The position numbers were made by a program, and so were the translations under genes. A model generated the notes under the pieces. The model ran no database searches and had not been told where the DNA came from. It worked only from the letters and a program-made list of their open reading frames with translations. DNA of 64,000 bases from JAJEEA01 sp965243615 (GTDB lineage: Bacteria > Acidobacteriota > Vicinamibacteria > Vicinamibacterales > UBA8438): positions 3,410,001 through 3,474,000 of the forward strand of contig CBDEVO010000003.1 of NCBI GenBank assembly GCA_965243615.1, in the 5' to 3' direction. Below, in pieces: positions 25,646 through 35,238 of the stretch (position 1 is the stretch's first letter; each line of letters opens with the position of its first letter).

Positions 25646-27961
25646 ATGAGGGCAGCCCTCATCGCCCTCCTGCTCGCGCTCGCGGCACCTGCGGCTTCGC
25701 AGCCCGGACTGGCCGAGTTCGACTTGGGGGTGTTGGAGGCCGCGCGAGTCGAGATCGGTGCAACCGGCCGGGCGCGCATTGAGCTGCCCCAAAGCGTCTC
25801 GTTCGGCTATCAGGTGATCCTCGACGCGACGGGCCCTACGTCCGCCGGCTACTATCTCGCGGGAACACTCGAGGGATTGCCCGATTGGCCGGTGAAGGTG
25901 GTGGTTCACGGTCAACTCGCCGCGGCGACAGTGTACTGGACCGTCTGGCGGACGGGAGACGGTAGCTCCACCGCCGACGCGCCGCCGTCCCGCTTCTCCA
26001 ACGGTGTTCGAGTCGTGGGCAACGATGTCGTCATGGTTCCGCGGCTGTCAAGGGCGTCAGAGCCGTTGCGGCTGACTGCCGAGGATGCGGCCGCTCCGAT
26101 GGAGGATGGGAGTTGGATCGACGTGCTGGTGTTCTACACGCCAGAGGCGAAGCAGGAGGACGCGGGCGGAAACGCGGCCATCATGGAGCTACTGGTCGAC
26201 CTCATGATCGTCCACACCAACGCGGTGTACGCCGAGAGCGGGGTAGCACATCGGCTGCGGTTGGCGGCTCAGCCGATAGAGGCGGAGCCGCTTCGAGAAT
26301 CTGGCTTCCGTTCCTCCGGTGAGATGATCCAAATGCTCTCGGAATGGGAGCGCGGACGCGAACTGCGGGACCGCTACGCGGCGGACCTTGTGACGCTGAT
26401 GTTCCGCGGGAAGGGGTTGGAGTCCGCGTTCGCCTTGGGTTTCCTGAACATCCCCGACCGAGTGACGGCGGATGAGGCTCTGCCGTTCAGCGTAACGTGT
26501 TCGACTTGCTCAAGGGCCTTCCCCCACGAGATCGGCCACAACCTCGGCTTGTATCATGACCGCTACGAGTGGAAGGAGGAGGACAGGCCGCTGATCACCG
26601 ACGTTCCGCTGATCGACGTTCCGCATCCCGAGGCTTTCGGGTTCGCGGGGCCCATCGACGGTGACCCGGACACCCACTGCTTGGTCACGATAATGGCCAC
26701 CGGACTGGAGTGCCTTGAGGACGGTTCCCGGCAGGTCGTCCGGTTCAGCAACCCGGAGCGGGAAGTCCTTGGAATCGCAACCGGCATCCCCGGAACCGAG
26801 CCCTCAGGCGCGACGGACGGCCCGGCAAACGCGGCGCGGCACATGAACAGGATGAGGCGATACGCTGCGAATTGGCGGCGGGCGCCGTGTCTGAGCGGCG
26901 GCAGTAGCGTCCGGCTGCAGGCGAGCAACGGGCAGTACGTGGGGGCGGTGGGGAACGGCGGCGGGGCAGTCAGGGCGGATCAGCGTCGCTTGGGGGCCCA
27001 CGGCTTGTTCACGCTGGTTGACCACAACGGAGGGTCGTGCGTCGAGTCTGGCGACAGCGTGTCCCTGCAAACATCGGATGGCTTCTACCTGCAGGCGCAG
27101 CTTGGGGACGGCGCAGAGGTCGATGCCACCGCGCGGCAGGCGTCTCCCTGGACGCGGTTCGTCGTGCGGCGGCAGCTCGGCTCGGGCCCGCTCCGCGCCG
27201 GGGACGCGCTGTCGCTGCACACGACGAGCGGGCATTCGGTCGTCGCCGCGCGGGGTGGCGGCGGGGAGCTGCTAGCGGACTCGGAAGAGCGCTCGCGGCT
27301 GTGGTCTCGATTCAAGGTGGCAGCGCTGTGGCGAGACCCGCCCCCGCGCCCCAACCGACCGCCCGCAGCGGTCGGCACCCTGCCGGACCGGCAGCTGTCG
27401 GCCGGGGTCCATCTGGAGGTGGACGTCGCGGGGGCGTTCCGCGACCCGGACGGTGACCCGCTGACCTACACCGCAACCTCGTCGACACCGGGCGCGGTGA
27501 TGGTGAGCGCGGCGGGGGCCCGCGTCACCTTGACGGCGGTGAGCGAGGGCACGGCGCCGATCCGGGTGACCGCGACCGACCCCGGCGGCCTGAGTGCCGT
27601 TCAGGCGTTCAGGGTGACGGTGGGGCAACGGGTGACGGTGCCGTTCACCGACGACCCGATCGTGCCGGGGGTGACGCCGGTCCGGGCCGTCCACTTCACG
27701 GAGTTGCGGACGCGGATCGACGGCCTTCGGATGGCCGTGGGGCTGGGCCGTCTCGCGTGGACAGACCCAGTCCTGACGGCGGGGGCGACGCCGGTCCGGG
27801 TGGTGCATCTTCTGGAGCTGCGGTCGGCCCTCACCGCGGCGTACAGGGCGGCGGGCCGGGCGGCTCCCCTGTGGACGGATGCGGCACCGGTGGGTGGAAC
27901 GACGCCGGTCCGCGCCGCGCACCTGATGGAGTTGCGCGCTGCGGTACGGGCGCTGGAGTGA
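25646..27961 (+). CDS. Secreted metzincin metalloprotease with beta-trefoil and C-terminal repeat module
   Basis: 771 aa from the Met before RAALIALLLALAAPAASQPG, a clear signal peptide; the frame also opens at 25544. Domains: propeptide-like region about 20-160; catalytic domain with WIDVLVFYTPEAK and the zinc motif HEIGHNLGLYHD (294-305) plus a Met-turn (VTIMATG). Then a fascin/RICIN-like beta-trefoil (SVRLQASNGQYVGAVGNGG, SVSLQTSDGFYLQAQLGDG, LSLHTTSGHSVVAARG), a cadherin-like domain (LEVDVAGAFRDPDGDPLTY), and three repeats of a ~40-residue module (FTDDPIVPGVTPVRAVHF, TPVRVVHLLELRSAL, TPVRAAHLMELRAAV). This is a mobile-element cargo protease. A relative sharing its catalytic, cadherin-like and C-terminal parts is at 31779-34076. 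Confidence 0.85.
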   Translation: MRAALIALLLALAAPAASQPGLAEFDLGVLEAARVEIGATGRARIELPQSVSFGYQVILDATGPTSAGYYLAGTLEGLPDWPVKVVVHGQLAAATVYWTVWRTGDGSSTADAPPSRFSNGVRVVGNDVVMVPRLSRASEPLRLTAEDAAAPMEDGSWIDVLVFYTPEAKQEDAGGNAAIMELLVDLMIVHTNAVYAESGVAHRLRLAAQPIEAEPLRESGFRSSGEMIQMLSEWERGRELRDRYAADLVTLMFRGKGLESAFALGFLNIPDRVTADEALPFSVTCSTCSRAFPHEIGHNLGLYHDRYEWKEEDRPLITDVPLIDVPHPEAFGFAGPIDGDPDTHCLVTIMATGLECLEDGSRQVVRFSNPEREVLGIATGIPGTEPSGATDGPANAARHMNRMRRYAANWRRAPCLSGGSSVRLQASNGQYVGAVGNGGGAVRADQRRLGAHGLFTLVDHNGGSCVESGDSVSLQTSDGFYLQAQLGDGAEVDATARQASPWTRFVVRRQLGSGPLRAGDALSLHTTSGHSVVAARGGGGELLADSEERSRLWSRFKVAALWRDPPPRPNRPPAAVGTLPDRQLSAGVHLEVDVAGAFRDPDGDPLTYTATSSTPGAVMVSAAGARVTLTAVSEGTAPIRVTATDPGGLSAVQAFRVTVGQRVTVPFTDDPIVPGVTPVRAVHFTELRTRIDGLRMAVGLGRLAWTDPVLTAGATPVRVVHLLELRSALTAAYRAAGRAAPLWTDAAPVGGTTPVRAAHLMELRAAVRALE

Positions 27962-28147
27962 CGCGCATGAGGCGCCGCGTCGCCTCCGGTTTCCGCCAAC
28001 TGCGACATCGCGGTCAAGTTGATGGTCGTTGCCGGGGGCCTGCCAACAGACCTCACAAAGGATGCAAGTCGCGGGGAACGGAGAGAGAAGGCAAGTGCGA
28101 TAGCCGACGCACGGTCGAAGGGGTGAGCGATCGCGGAAGGATGAACG

Positions 28148-28330
28148 ATGGCAGTTGATTGGCCGACGATTGCGGTAATGGTGAGTATCGGCGGGCTGCT
28201 GTGGCGCCAGATCGCCGCTCTGGCCGTTGACGTGCGAGACGTGGATCGCCGACTTGCGCGACTAGAAGGCTGGATCGAAGGCGAGCGCGCCGGTCGGGGG
28301 GTGCCCGAAAGCAGTACCGGGGGAACGTGA
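28148..28330 (+). CDS. Small TM/coiled-coil protein, 60 aa
   Basis: MAVDWPTIAVMVSIGGLLWR forms one short membrane helix, followed by a heptad-like charged segment (ALAVDVRDVDRRLARLEGWI, EGERAGR). It lies 190 bases after the protease. Similar N-terminal-helix plus coil ORFs recur in this window (38890 and remnant 11604). The function is unknown; a membrane-tethered coiled coil is all that can be said. Confidence 0.6.
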   Translation: MAVDWPTIAVMVSIGGLLWRQIAALAVDVRDVDRRLARLEGWIEGERAGRGVPESSTGGT

Positions 28331-28611
28331 CCATGTGACCGCCCCCAGGACACGCGTCCCCGCGGTCCAGCGTGCAGGACGTCGCCGGGCTCACTGGGTC
28401 ATTTTGACTTTGCGGGTCTGAAACGACGAGAGAATCGCTGGCAGAAACCCGAAACATCTGTCAAGATACGCCCCTCGCGAGGTTCCAGACTTCTTCGGCA
28501 TGCCCCCCCGGTACCGAACTCCCGCTGCGTCCACGAAAAGGCGACTGGGACACCCCCCTTCGCATCCAGCCCCGATTCCCTATGACCGACCAATTCAGGC
28601 ATCCACGCGAT

Positions 28612-29859
28612 CTACACGAGATCGAGAACTCGCCTGATCTCGCCGAACGCGTCCGTGAGCCACTTCGGTTTCTCCGGAAAAAGATACTCGGCCAGATGCG
28701 ACGAATTCTCGTCGAATGTGAACCGTTGATTGTTGAGAGTAAACTCAGGTCCACCGATACAATCCCATCCATTCGCGTGAGACTCTGGATGAAATAAATG
28801 CTCAGTGACACTCAAGACGGCACCATGCATATCCACATCTCCAGGGCCAATGCCACGGAGCCCGAACGCCCTCTGTCTCTGTGGACGTTCGGACCAAATC
28901 GGTGCAATATTCCATGCTGACACCGCTGCCTGCGGCGTCATTGGCTGGAGACCGAAATTCTCCCACAGTTCGAAAGTCACGCCATGAGCGGTCTGCTTGG
29001 CATCCTCTACATCGAGAGGAATCACCCGTGCGGCCACGATATAGACGCAACTCGTGTTGCCAACACCTGCTCGGTCGTCATTAGGGTCGTCGAATCGTTT
29101 TTGTCGATAGGTGCCGTTATGGCACTCATTAAGGGCAAACCACTTAGCTACACTCAGGTCATGGCTAAAATCGAGCATGTCAGTTGGACCGATGATTGCG
29201 TGATGCTGGAGAATCCCTATTGACTCAATCTCCGTAAGGGGCTTGTTTCTGTTTTCGAGAAACCGCTGTTTCAGAACGTTTCCTGCAACTCTTGATTGCA
29301 ATACCCACGTCTGTTTTGATTTCGACGAACCCGTGTGCTTACGATAGAGTCCAGGGGTCAGCTTTTCTTTGTACTGTTTCGAGGTACCTCTGTAACCCAC
29401 GAATACGGCTAGGCGATCCATGCCGTCAACATGATACTGCATGGAGTTCATAATAAACTCTTCCCAGTCAGGAAGAACAAATACACGCCCACAGAACGGG
29501 AACGCGTAGCCACGCCGAACCAGGTCCCGCAGCTCTGCACTACCTATGGAGTTGAGCCGGGAGATATCCTCGGGACGTACGTGTACAGTAAAGGGCGTCG
29601 CGTGTTGTGGGTCAAAATAAAACTCGGAACCGAGAGGCCGCCAGAATCCGTATTCTTGTTCCGCAGTCAGTGTGGGCGTTGTCCAGCCGGGTGCCCTGCC
29701 GACGGGCCAAGCTTGGGGTCCGTCGGACCGAATGCCATCAAAAGGTAAGTGCAAGGACCCATCCGGAGTCACACGGTAGGGGCTGAATCTCGTCGTATTC
29801 GTGCGTTCCGACGGTGTCATGCGTTCGATCTCGATCGCCCACAGGGTACGCAAACTCAT
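28612..29859 (-). CDS. FRG-domain protein (putative defence cargo)
   Basis: A 415-aa soluble protein. The central region carries FRG-domain marks: LAVFVGYRGTSKQYK and the conserved Q-H/T-x-LLDF block as ILQHHAIIGPTDMLDFSHDL, then SVAKWFALNECH (about 225-255). It ends with a charged region and the C-terminal EKPKWLTDAFGEIRRVL. FRG-domain proteins occur in phage-defence and mobile-element contexts, but the activity is unknown. Codon use is visibly less GC-rich than neighbours (many aat, att and caa codons), suggesting separate acquisition. It is the last gene before attR. The start ATG at 29859 has an upstream gaaagcaaggaggtagctc, a strong RBS. Confidence 0.8.
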   Translation of the reverse strand: MSLRTLWAIEIERMTPSERTNTTRFSPYRVTPDGSLHLPFDGIRSDGPQAWPVGRAPGWTTPTLTAEQEYGFWRPLGSEFYFDPQHATPFTVHVRPEDISRLNSIGSAELRDLVRRGYAFPFCGRVFVLPDWEEFIMNSMQYHVDGMDRLAVFVGYRGTSKQYKEKLTPGLYRKHTGSSKSKQTWVLQSRVAGNVLKQRFLENRNKPLTEIESIGILQHHAIIGPTDMLDFSHDLSVAKWFALNECHNGTYRQKRFDDPNDDRAGVGNTSCVYIVAARVIPLDVEDAKQTAHGVTFELWENFGLQPMTPQAAVSAWNIAPIWSERPQRQRAFGLRGIGPGDVDMHGAVLSVTEHLFHPESHANGWDCIGGPEFTLNNQRFTFDENSSHLAEYLFPEKPKWLTDAFGEIRRVLDLV

Positions 29860-30335
29860 GAGCTACCTCCTTGCTTTCCGTTGTGGGAAGTGTTAACGCA
29901 CACTCGACAAAGACGACGGAGTCGTGCCGCGTCATTCTCCGATGCAGCGCAGCGACGCACCAAAGGCGCCACCGCAGAGGTGGCCGGGCGCCGTTGAGCG
30001 GGCTCCTGGCCGCAACGCCCTCCAGCTTGCGAGCGGTCCGAGCCCGTAGCGGGCAGGCTGGGCAGGCTGGGCAGGCCGAGCAGGCCCTGCGGGCTGCCAG
30101 ACGGGGGAGGCGCTGGGGAAAGGCGCTGGCGCGGTTCGGCGCGTCGGCGCTGGGCGCTGGGGGCGCTGGGGGCGCTGGGGCGCTGGGCGCTGGGGCGCTG
30201 GCGCTGCGGCGCTGCGGCGCTGGACCGTCGTGGACCGCTTTGGACAGGAATCATTGCGTGGTCCGAAACGTGGTATATCAGTGATCACGAAGCTCCAAAG
30301 AGGCCCGTTTTCGTTGCGGTATTCTCGATCTTCAT
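29860..30335. other. Right-end non-coding region with simple repeats
   Basis: There is no gene. It contains short-period repeats: GCAGGCTGG-type at about 30050-30085 and a GGCGCTGG-type tract at about 30134-30224. Next to attR are two CGTGGT copies (30257-30262 and 30269-30274) and the 12-mer AAACGTGGTATA (30266-30277), which also occurs at 1773-1784 near attL. These may be integrase arm sites. Confidence 0.55.
30134..30224. repeat. GGCGCTGG minisatellite-like tract
   Basis: About ten imperfect 7-9-base units (ggcgctggg, ggcgctgg, ggcgctgc) in succession. Such tracts often vary in copy number by slippage. It is located ~110 bases inside attR and is not translated in any convincing frame. Confidence 0.75.
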
Positions 30336-31250
30336 CTAGTACCAGACGATCTCGCCGGTGTCGGCGTCGAGGGCCAGCGTCGAGTTGTGGTACAGGTGCT
30401 TCTTGTCGGTCCCCCCGAGCATGAACTTCGGGGCGGGAGACGTCACCGACGTGCCGATGTAGACGAGGTTGAGGGCCGGGTCGAAGCTGGGGACCATCCA
30501 GGCGCCCACGTGCTTGCGCTCCTCGTAGGGCACGTCGCCCCAGCTCTCGTCCCCCGGCTCGCCGGGCGCGGGAATGGTGCGCGTCCGCCACAGCTCCTCG
30601 CCGGTCCTGGCGTCGTGGGCGGCGATGACGCACGCCTCGGGACCGCCGGCCGGGGTGCAGCTCCGCCCCGAGATGATCTTCCCGCCGGCGATGATGGGGC
30701 CGGAGGTCTGGTTGGCGGGATGCGTCCTGTAGTCGAGGATCTGCGTCTCCCAGGCGAGCCGGCCCGTCTCGGCGTCGAGGGCGAAGACGTAGTCGTCGAC
30801 GCTGGTGTCGATGATGAGGTCGTCATAGATGGCGAGGTTGCGGTTGACCTCGGCGAGGACGGTGATGAGGAACTCGTCCACGTCGTCGGGGAGCGACCGC
30901 CGGTACTCCCACAGGAGATCGCCGCTCGCGCCGTCGAGGGCCTGGATGACGTCCCGCGGGTTGGGCATGTACAGGACGCCGTCATGCACCAGCGGCGTGC
31001 CCTGCTGGAGGCCCGGCGCGAGGGCCCGCGTCCAGACCATCCGCAGCTCGCCCACGTTGTCGCGATCGATCTGATCGAGCGGGCTGTAGCCCCAGCCGTC
31101 GAGCGTCCGCCGCCACATGAGCCAGTCGGCCGGATCGGGATCCTGCAGCACGTCGTCCGTCACCGGGACGAAGGGGCTTCCCGGCTGAGCCGGCGCCTGG
31201 TCCGCCGTCATCGCGAGACACATCACCAACGCCCAACGAATCGTAGACAT
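30336..31250 (-). pseudogene. N-terminal half of PQQ-dependent dehydrogenase, truncated at attR
   Basis: Starts with an excellent RBS (tggagggcgt) and a signal peptide (RWALVMCLAMTADQAPAQ). Quinoprotein blades follow: WLMWRRTLDGWGYSPLDQID, GVLYMPNPRDVIQALDG, DLLWEYRRSLPDD, ALDAETGRLAWETQ, SGRSCTPAGGPEACVI, LYHNSTLALDADTGEIVWY, then a TAG created by the inserted DNA. Residue count is 304; about 280 further residues needed to finish the propeller are at 779-1639. In the family this would be a periplasmic PQQ alcohol or sugar dehydrogenase. As it stands it would be exported but incomplete. Confidence 0.92.
30337..30349. repeat. attR core of the 28.7-kb element
   Basis: Second copy of TAGTACCAGACGA, identical to 1620-1632 and in the same orientation. 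It falls at the last codons (VWY) of the N-terminal dehydrogenase fragment. Confidence 0.85.
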
Positions 31251-31778
31251 ACGCCCTCCACGCCCCACTCTACACGCATGCTTGCGAATGGGTAAACCGG
31301 CCTCCAGACCGGAATCTCGGTGACGCGCGACTCGACCCGGCGGCGATGCTCCCGCTCGTCGCTGCATCGTGTCCCTGTCGAGGACAACGCGGGGTTGGAA
31401 GACCTGCGCGACCCGGGCGGTGCCATCGGCCGCGTTCGGCACAGTGGCGCTTCGCGGCTGTCGGGGCCTCGGGACCTGTCGCCGGCCCCTCGGTCTACTG
31501 CCGACAGGCCAAGGACGGCGCCCCCGATGTCTAGAATCGCATGGTATCTCTTTAATATCGACTGATTTACCTGAGTTATCTCTAATTTATCGCTATCGTG
31601 ATGGTAAGATCGCAGGCCTTTGTATCGCGCTCAGAGAGTTTCCGGCCGATCGGCGCGACGGTAGAGGGTCGATGCCGAGCAGAGCGGACGGTGCGTCGGC
31701 CCCACGCGCATTCGGACGATTCGAGCCCGGCGAAGAGCCGGCGCTGCCTTACGCCATGGGCGTTGGTGGAAGGACGCG
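31251..31778. other. Divergent intergenic region
   Basis: It lies between the dehydrogenase start and the LRR-protease. An AT-rich patch (about 31535-31620, with tttaatatcgac and ttatctctaatttatcgct) could hold promoters for either side. No gene was recognised. Confidence 0.45.
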
Positions 31779-34076
31779 TTGAAAAGAGACTCCATGGCCG
31801 AGGGCTGCCCTGTATCCTGCCGTCCCCCAACCGTGCCGTCGCCTCTGTTCAAGTCCCTCCCTCCAGGTGGGAGGGGGGTTCGGCGGAGCAAGGCAAGGCG
31901 CAGGCCGGCCCCGAATTCCTCGTTCGCGCGGATCCTCGTGGCCGTCGCGTGCTGGCCGCTGTCGGCGCCTGGCGCGGTCGCACAGGGCGGCGTCGAGTCG
32001 GATCGGGCGGCGTTGGAGGCGCTCTACGACGCGACCGGCGGCGCGGGCTGGACCGAGAGCGCGAACTGGAAGACACCGGCTCCCCTGGGCGAGTGGCGCG
32101 GGGTGACGACCGATACCGACGGCCGGGTCACCCAGCTCTATCTCCAGGACAACGGCTTGGTCGGTTCGATCCCGCCCGCACTCGGAAGCCTGACGAACCT
32201 GCTGGATCTGCGACTCGATTTCAATGCGTTGACGGGTCCCATTCCGGACGCCCTCGGAAGCCTGGCCAGTCTTGAGCTCCTGTTCCTCGCCTCGAACGAC
32301 CTGACCGGGCCGATCCCGGCGTCGCTGGGGAACCTGACCGAGCTTCGGTGGCTCGACGTCTCCCGCAACGCCCTGACCGGACCGATCCCGGGCGCGCTGG
32401 CGAACCTCGAGAACCTGCGGTTGCTGTTCCTGGGCTTCAACGCGTTGACCGGCCCGGTCCCGGCGTGGTTGGGGAACCTGGCCCGCCTCCGGTCGCTGGG
32501 GCTCTCCCATACGGGGTTGACCGGTCCGTTGCCGGAAGCCCTGGGACGGTTGCAGGATCTCGAGGAGCTGAGGCTGTCCTGGGCCTGGGGCGTCACGGGA
32601 TCGCTTCCGCGCGGCCTGGAAACGACGGACCTCCAGAAGCTGGACATATTCGCGACCCAGGCGTGCGCGCCGGCCGTCTGGCGGGACCGGCTGGAGACCG
32701 AGTTCTGGGGCCGCGTCTGCGGCGCCGAAACACACGTGACCGTCGACCTCGCGGTCGTCTATACGCCGGCCGCGCGTCAGGCGGTGGGCGGCCGCGCCGC
32801 GATCGAGGCGGCGATCGATCTCATGGTGGCCGAGACCAACGCGGCCTATCTGGAGAGCGGCGTGCATCACCGCTTGGCCCTCGTTGGCACGGACGAGGTC
32901 CAGTACGTCGAGTCGGGCGACCTGTACACCGATCTGTCCCGTCTCGAGTCGCCCTCGGACGGCCACATGGATGAAGTGCACGCCTGGCGCGACCGCGTCG
33001 GGGCGGACCTCGTGCACCTGGTCTTCGACGCGGCCAGCGGTGAGATCGGGGGTATCGCCGTTTTCCCCGGCGCTTTCAGCACCTCCTCCCACGACCAGGG
33101 TGGCCGGACCCTCGCCCACGAGCTGGGGCACAACATGGGGCTCTCGCACGACCGCTACCAGGTGCACCATGGCGAGGGCGGCGCGTTCGCGCATCCGGCC
33201 TACGGCTACGTCAACCAGCGGGCCTTCGAGGCGGGGGGCGGGTCGTCCCGCCGCTGGATCTCGATAATGGCCTACTCGACGCAGTGCAGCGATGCCGGCT
33301 TCTCCTGCTGGGGGCTCGACCGCTTCTCGAATCCGCAGCACCGCCTTGACGGCGACCCGCTGGGCGTCGCCTTCGACGCCGGCGCCTCGGGCGTGACCGG
33401 CCCGTCCGACGCGGTGGCCGTCCTCAACGCCACGGGCCCCGCGGTGGCGGCGTGGCGGGATCCTCCCGGGGCCAACCGGCGGCCGGTCGCCGTGGGCGCC
33501 CTGCCCGACCGCACGCTCGAGGCCGGGCGCCGGCTGGAGCTGGACGTGTCGCAGGCGTTCGACGACCCCGACGGCGATCCGCTGACCTACGCGGGGTTGT
33601 CGTCGGCGCCGGACGTGGTGACGGTGCTGGCGGCAGGCGCCCGGGTGACCCTCACGGCGATCAGCACGGGCGTCGCGGCGATTCGGGTGACGGCGATCGA
33701 CCCCGACGACCGGAGCGCCTCACAGAGGTTCACGGTAACGGTGCGGCCTCCCACGCCGTTCACCGACGACCCCATCGTGCCCGGGGTGACGCCGGTCAGG
33801 ACCGTCCATTTCACGGAGCTGCGGGCGCGTATCGACGTCCTGCGGCGGGAAGCGAGACTGGCGTCATTTCGCTGGACCGATCCGGAGCTGCGGCCGGGGG
33901 TGACGCGGGTCCAGCGCGTGCATCTGCTCGAGCTGCGGTCGGCGCTGGCCGACGTGTACGCGGCTGCGGGTCGCGCGGTCCCGCGCTGGACGGACGCGTC
34001 GCCGGCGGCGGGGTCGACCCCGATCCGGGCGGTGCACCTGATGGAGCTGCGCGCCGCGGTGCTGGCGCTGGAGTGA
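31779..34076 (+). CDS. Secreted LRR-metalloprotease with C-terminal repeat module
   Basis: 765 aa. The first ~45 residues are atypical; the likely signal is SSFARILVAVACWPLSAPGA before VAQGG, so the true start may be downstream of 31779. Domains: LRR region about 70-290 (ALEALYDATGGAGW then repeats such as LTNLLDLRLDFNALTGPIPD); a metzincin domain with LAVVYTPAARQAV, zinc motif HELGHNMGLSHD (447-458) and Met-turn ISIMAYS; a cadherin-like domain (LELDVSQAFDDPDGDPLTY); and three C-terminal ~40-residue repeats (FTDDPIVPGVTPVRTVHF, VQRVHLLELRSAL, TPIRAVHLMELRAAV). It is just outside attR on the chromosome, while its relative at 25646-27961 is inside the element. It probably acts extracellularly. 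Confidence 0.85.
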   Translation: MKRDSMAEGCPVSCRPPTVPSPLFKSLPPGGRGVRRSKARRRPAPNSSFARILVAVACWPLSAPGAVAQGGVESDRAALEALYDATGGAGWTESANWKTPAPLGEWRGVTTDTDGRVTQLYLQDNGLVGSIPPALGSLTNLLDLRLDFNALTGPIPDALGSLASLELLFLASNDLTGPIPASLGNLTELRWLDVSRNALTGPIPGALANLENLRLLFLGFNALTGPVPAWLGNLARLRSLGLSHTGLTGPLPEALGRLQDLEELRLSWAWGVTGSLPRGLETTDLQKLDIFATQACAPAVWRDRLETEFWGRVCGAETHVTVDLAVVYTPAARQAVGGRAAIEAAIDLMVAETNAAYLESGVHHRLALVGTDEVQYVESGDLYTDLSRLESPSDGHMDEVHAWRDRVGADLVHLVFDAASGEIGGIAVFPGAFSTSSHDQGGRTLAHELGHNMGLSHDRYQVHHGEGGAFAHPAYGYVNQRAFEAGGGSSRRWISIMAYSTQCSDAGFSCWGLDRFSNPQHRLDGDPLGVAFDAGASGVTGPSDAVAVLNATGPAVAAWRDPPGANRRPVAVGALPDRTLEAGRRLELDVSQAFDDPDGDPLTYAGLSSAPDVVTVLAAGARVTLTAISTGVAAIRVTAIDPDDRSASQRFTVTVRPPTPFTDDPIVPGVTPVRTVHFTELRARIDVLRREARLASFRWTDPELRPGVTRVQRVHLLELRSALADVYAAAGRAVPRWTDASPAAGSTPIRAVHLMELRAAVLALE

Positions 34077-34350
34077 GAGGGCCTCGATTTCTGCGCCCGC
34101 GGCCGCGATCCGCCCTCCTCTGAATCTCGGCAATCGAGCTATCCTCGGCGACCCGTCCGGGTTTCGACTTCGGGACGACCGTCTGCCGACATGTCGAAAG
34201 GCATGTGCTCTGGAAGTCGTCCCCAACTTCGGCATTCGTCAACGGGACGGGTTGGCCTCGAACGCCAGGAGGCGGCGCCCGCCGCGCCGGGTGCGCGTCT
34301 CCCGTCGGCACGTCGCCGGACGAGAGCCGCCGCTGGCGCGGCGGCACGGG

Positions 34351-35238
34351 TTACGAGATTCCCGTGATGGCTCCCGGCGTGGCGCGCCGGTCGCGGGGTC
34401 CCCACGCCCCGGCCGCGACCCGTCCCAGGAAGTCCGCGATGAACGCGTTCACGAGGTCGGGCTCTTCGAGGTTGAGGGTGTGGCCCGACTTCGGCAGGAC
34501 GACGAGGCCGCTCCGGGGGATGACGCGCTTCAGCCACAGGCTGGTCTCCAGGCAGCCGTCGTCCTCGTCCCCCGCGAGGATCAGCACTGGCGCCTCGATC
34601 TCGCGCAGCTGGGCTTCCAGCGCGTACAACGACGGCCGCTGTCGCTGCACGCCGAGCATCGTGCGCACGGCCCCTTCCGCGGCGTGCTCTCCCAGCTCGC
34701 GTACGAGCTGCTCCCAACCCCGTGGGTCCTTGTTCTGAAACTGTACGCGCGCCGGCCCGGACAGGTACCGGCGGGCGAAGGACTCCATTCCGGCCTTCTC
34801 GATCAGTCGGGCGATGGCCTCGCACTCGGCGCGGAAACGCTGCGCCTCCGCGGGGCGCGCGCCGTAGCCGGTACCCAGGACGACCAGCGAGCGGACGCGG
34901 GCGGGGTGCTGCATCGCGAGATGCAGTCCGGCGAAGCCGCCCATGGAGATGCCGACGATGTCCGCCGCCTCGACGCCGAGTCCGTCCAGCACCGCGACGG
35001 CGTCGTCGACCGCGTGGTGCTGCGAGTAGGCGCCGGAATCGGCCGGCACCCCTGACGGCGGATAGCCCCGGGCCGCGTAGGTGATGCAACGGTGACTTCG
35101 GGAGAAGCGCCGGACCTGCGGCTCCCAGCTCCGATGGTCGCCGGCGTACTCGTGAACGAAGAGGATGGCGCTGCCGCGGCCCGCGGACTCCGTGTGGAGC
35201 TCCACGCCGTCCGATGTGACGATTGCCCGTGCCGGCAT
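34351..35238 (-). CDS. Alpha/beta hydrolase
   Basis: A 295-aa alpha/beta-hydrolase fold enzyme. Visible motifs: oxyanion region AILFVHEYAGDHRSW, nucleophile elbow GISMGGFAG (Ser about 98), acid in LILAGDEDDGC and catalytic His in KSGHTLNLEEPDLV. The length is usual for the family. There is no signal peptide (MPARAIVTSDGVELHTE), so it is cytosolic. The substrate cannot be assigned; similar proteins include 3-oxoadipate enol-lactone hydrolase-like and haloperoxidase-like esterases. It converges with the LRR-protease. Confidence 0.85.
   Translation of the reverse strand: MPARAIVTSDGVELHTESAGRGSAILFVHEYAGDHRSWEPQVRRFSRSHRCITYAARGYPPSGVPADSGAYSQHHAVDDAVAVLDGLGVEAADIVGISMGGFAGLHLAMQHPARVRSLVVLGTGYGARPAEAQRFRAECEAIARLIEKAGMESFARRYLSGPARVQFQNKDPRGWEQLVRELGEHAAEGAVRTMLGVQRQRPSLYALEAQLREIEAPVLILAGDEDDGCLETSLWLKRVIPRSGLVVLPKSGHTLNLEEPDLVNAFIADFLGRVAAGAWGPRDRRATPGAITGIS

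Noticed and set aside
30050..30224. GC-rich short repeats considered as iterons or a replication origin
   Set aside because: Irregular unit length, no DnaA-like boxes, no Rep gene nearby.
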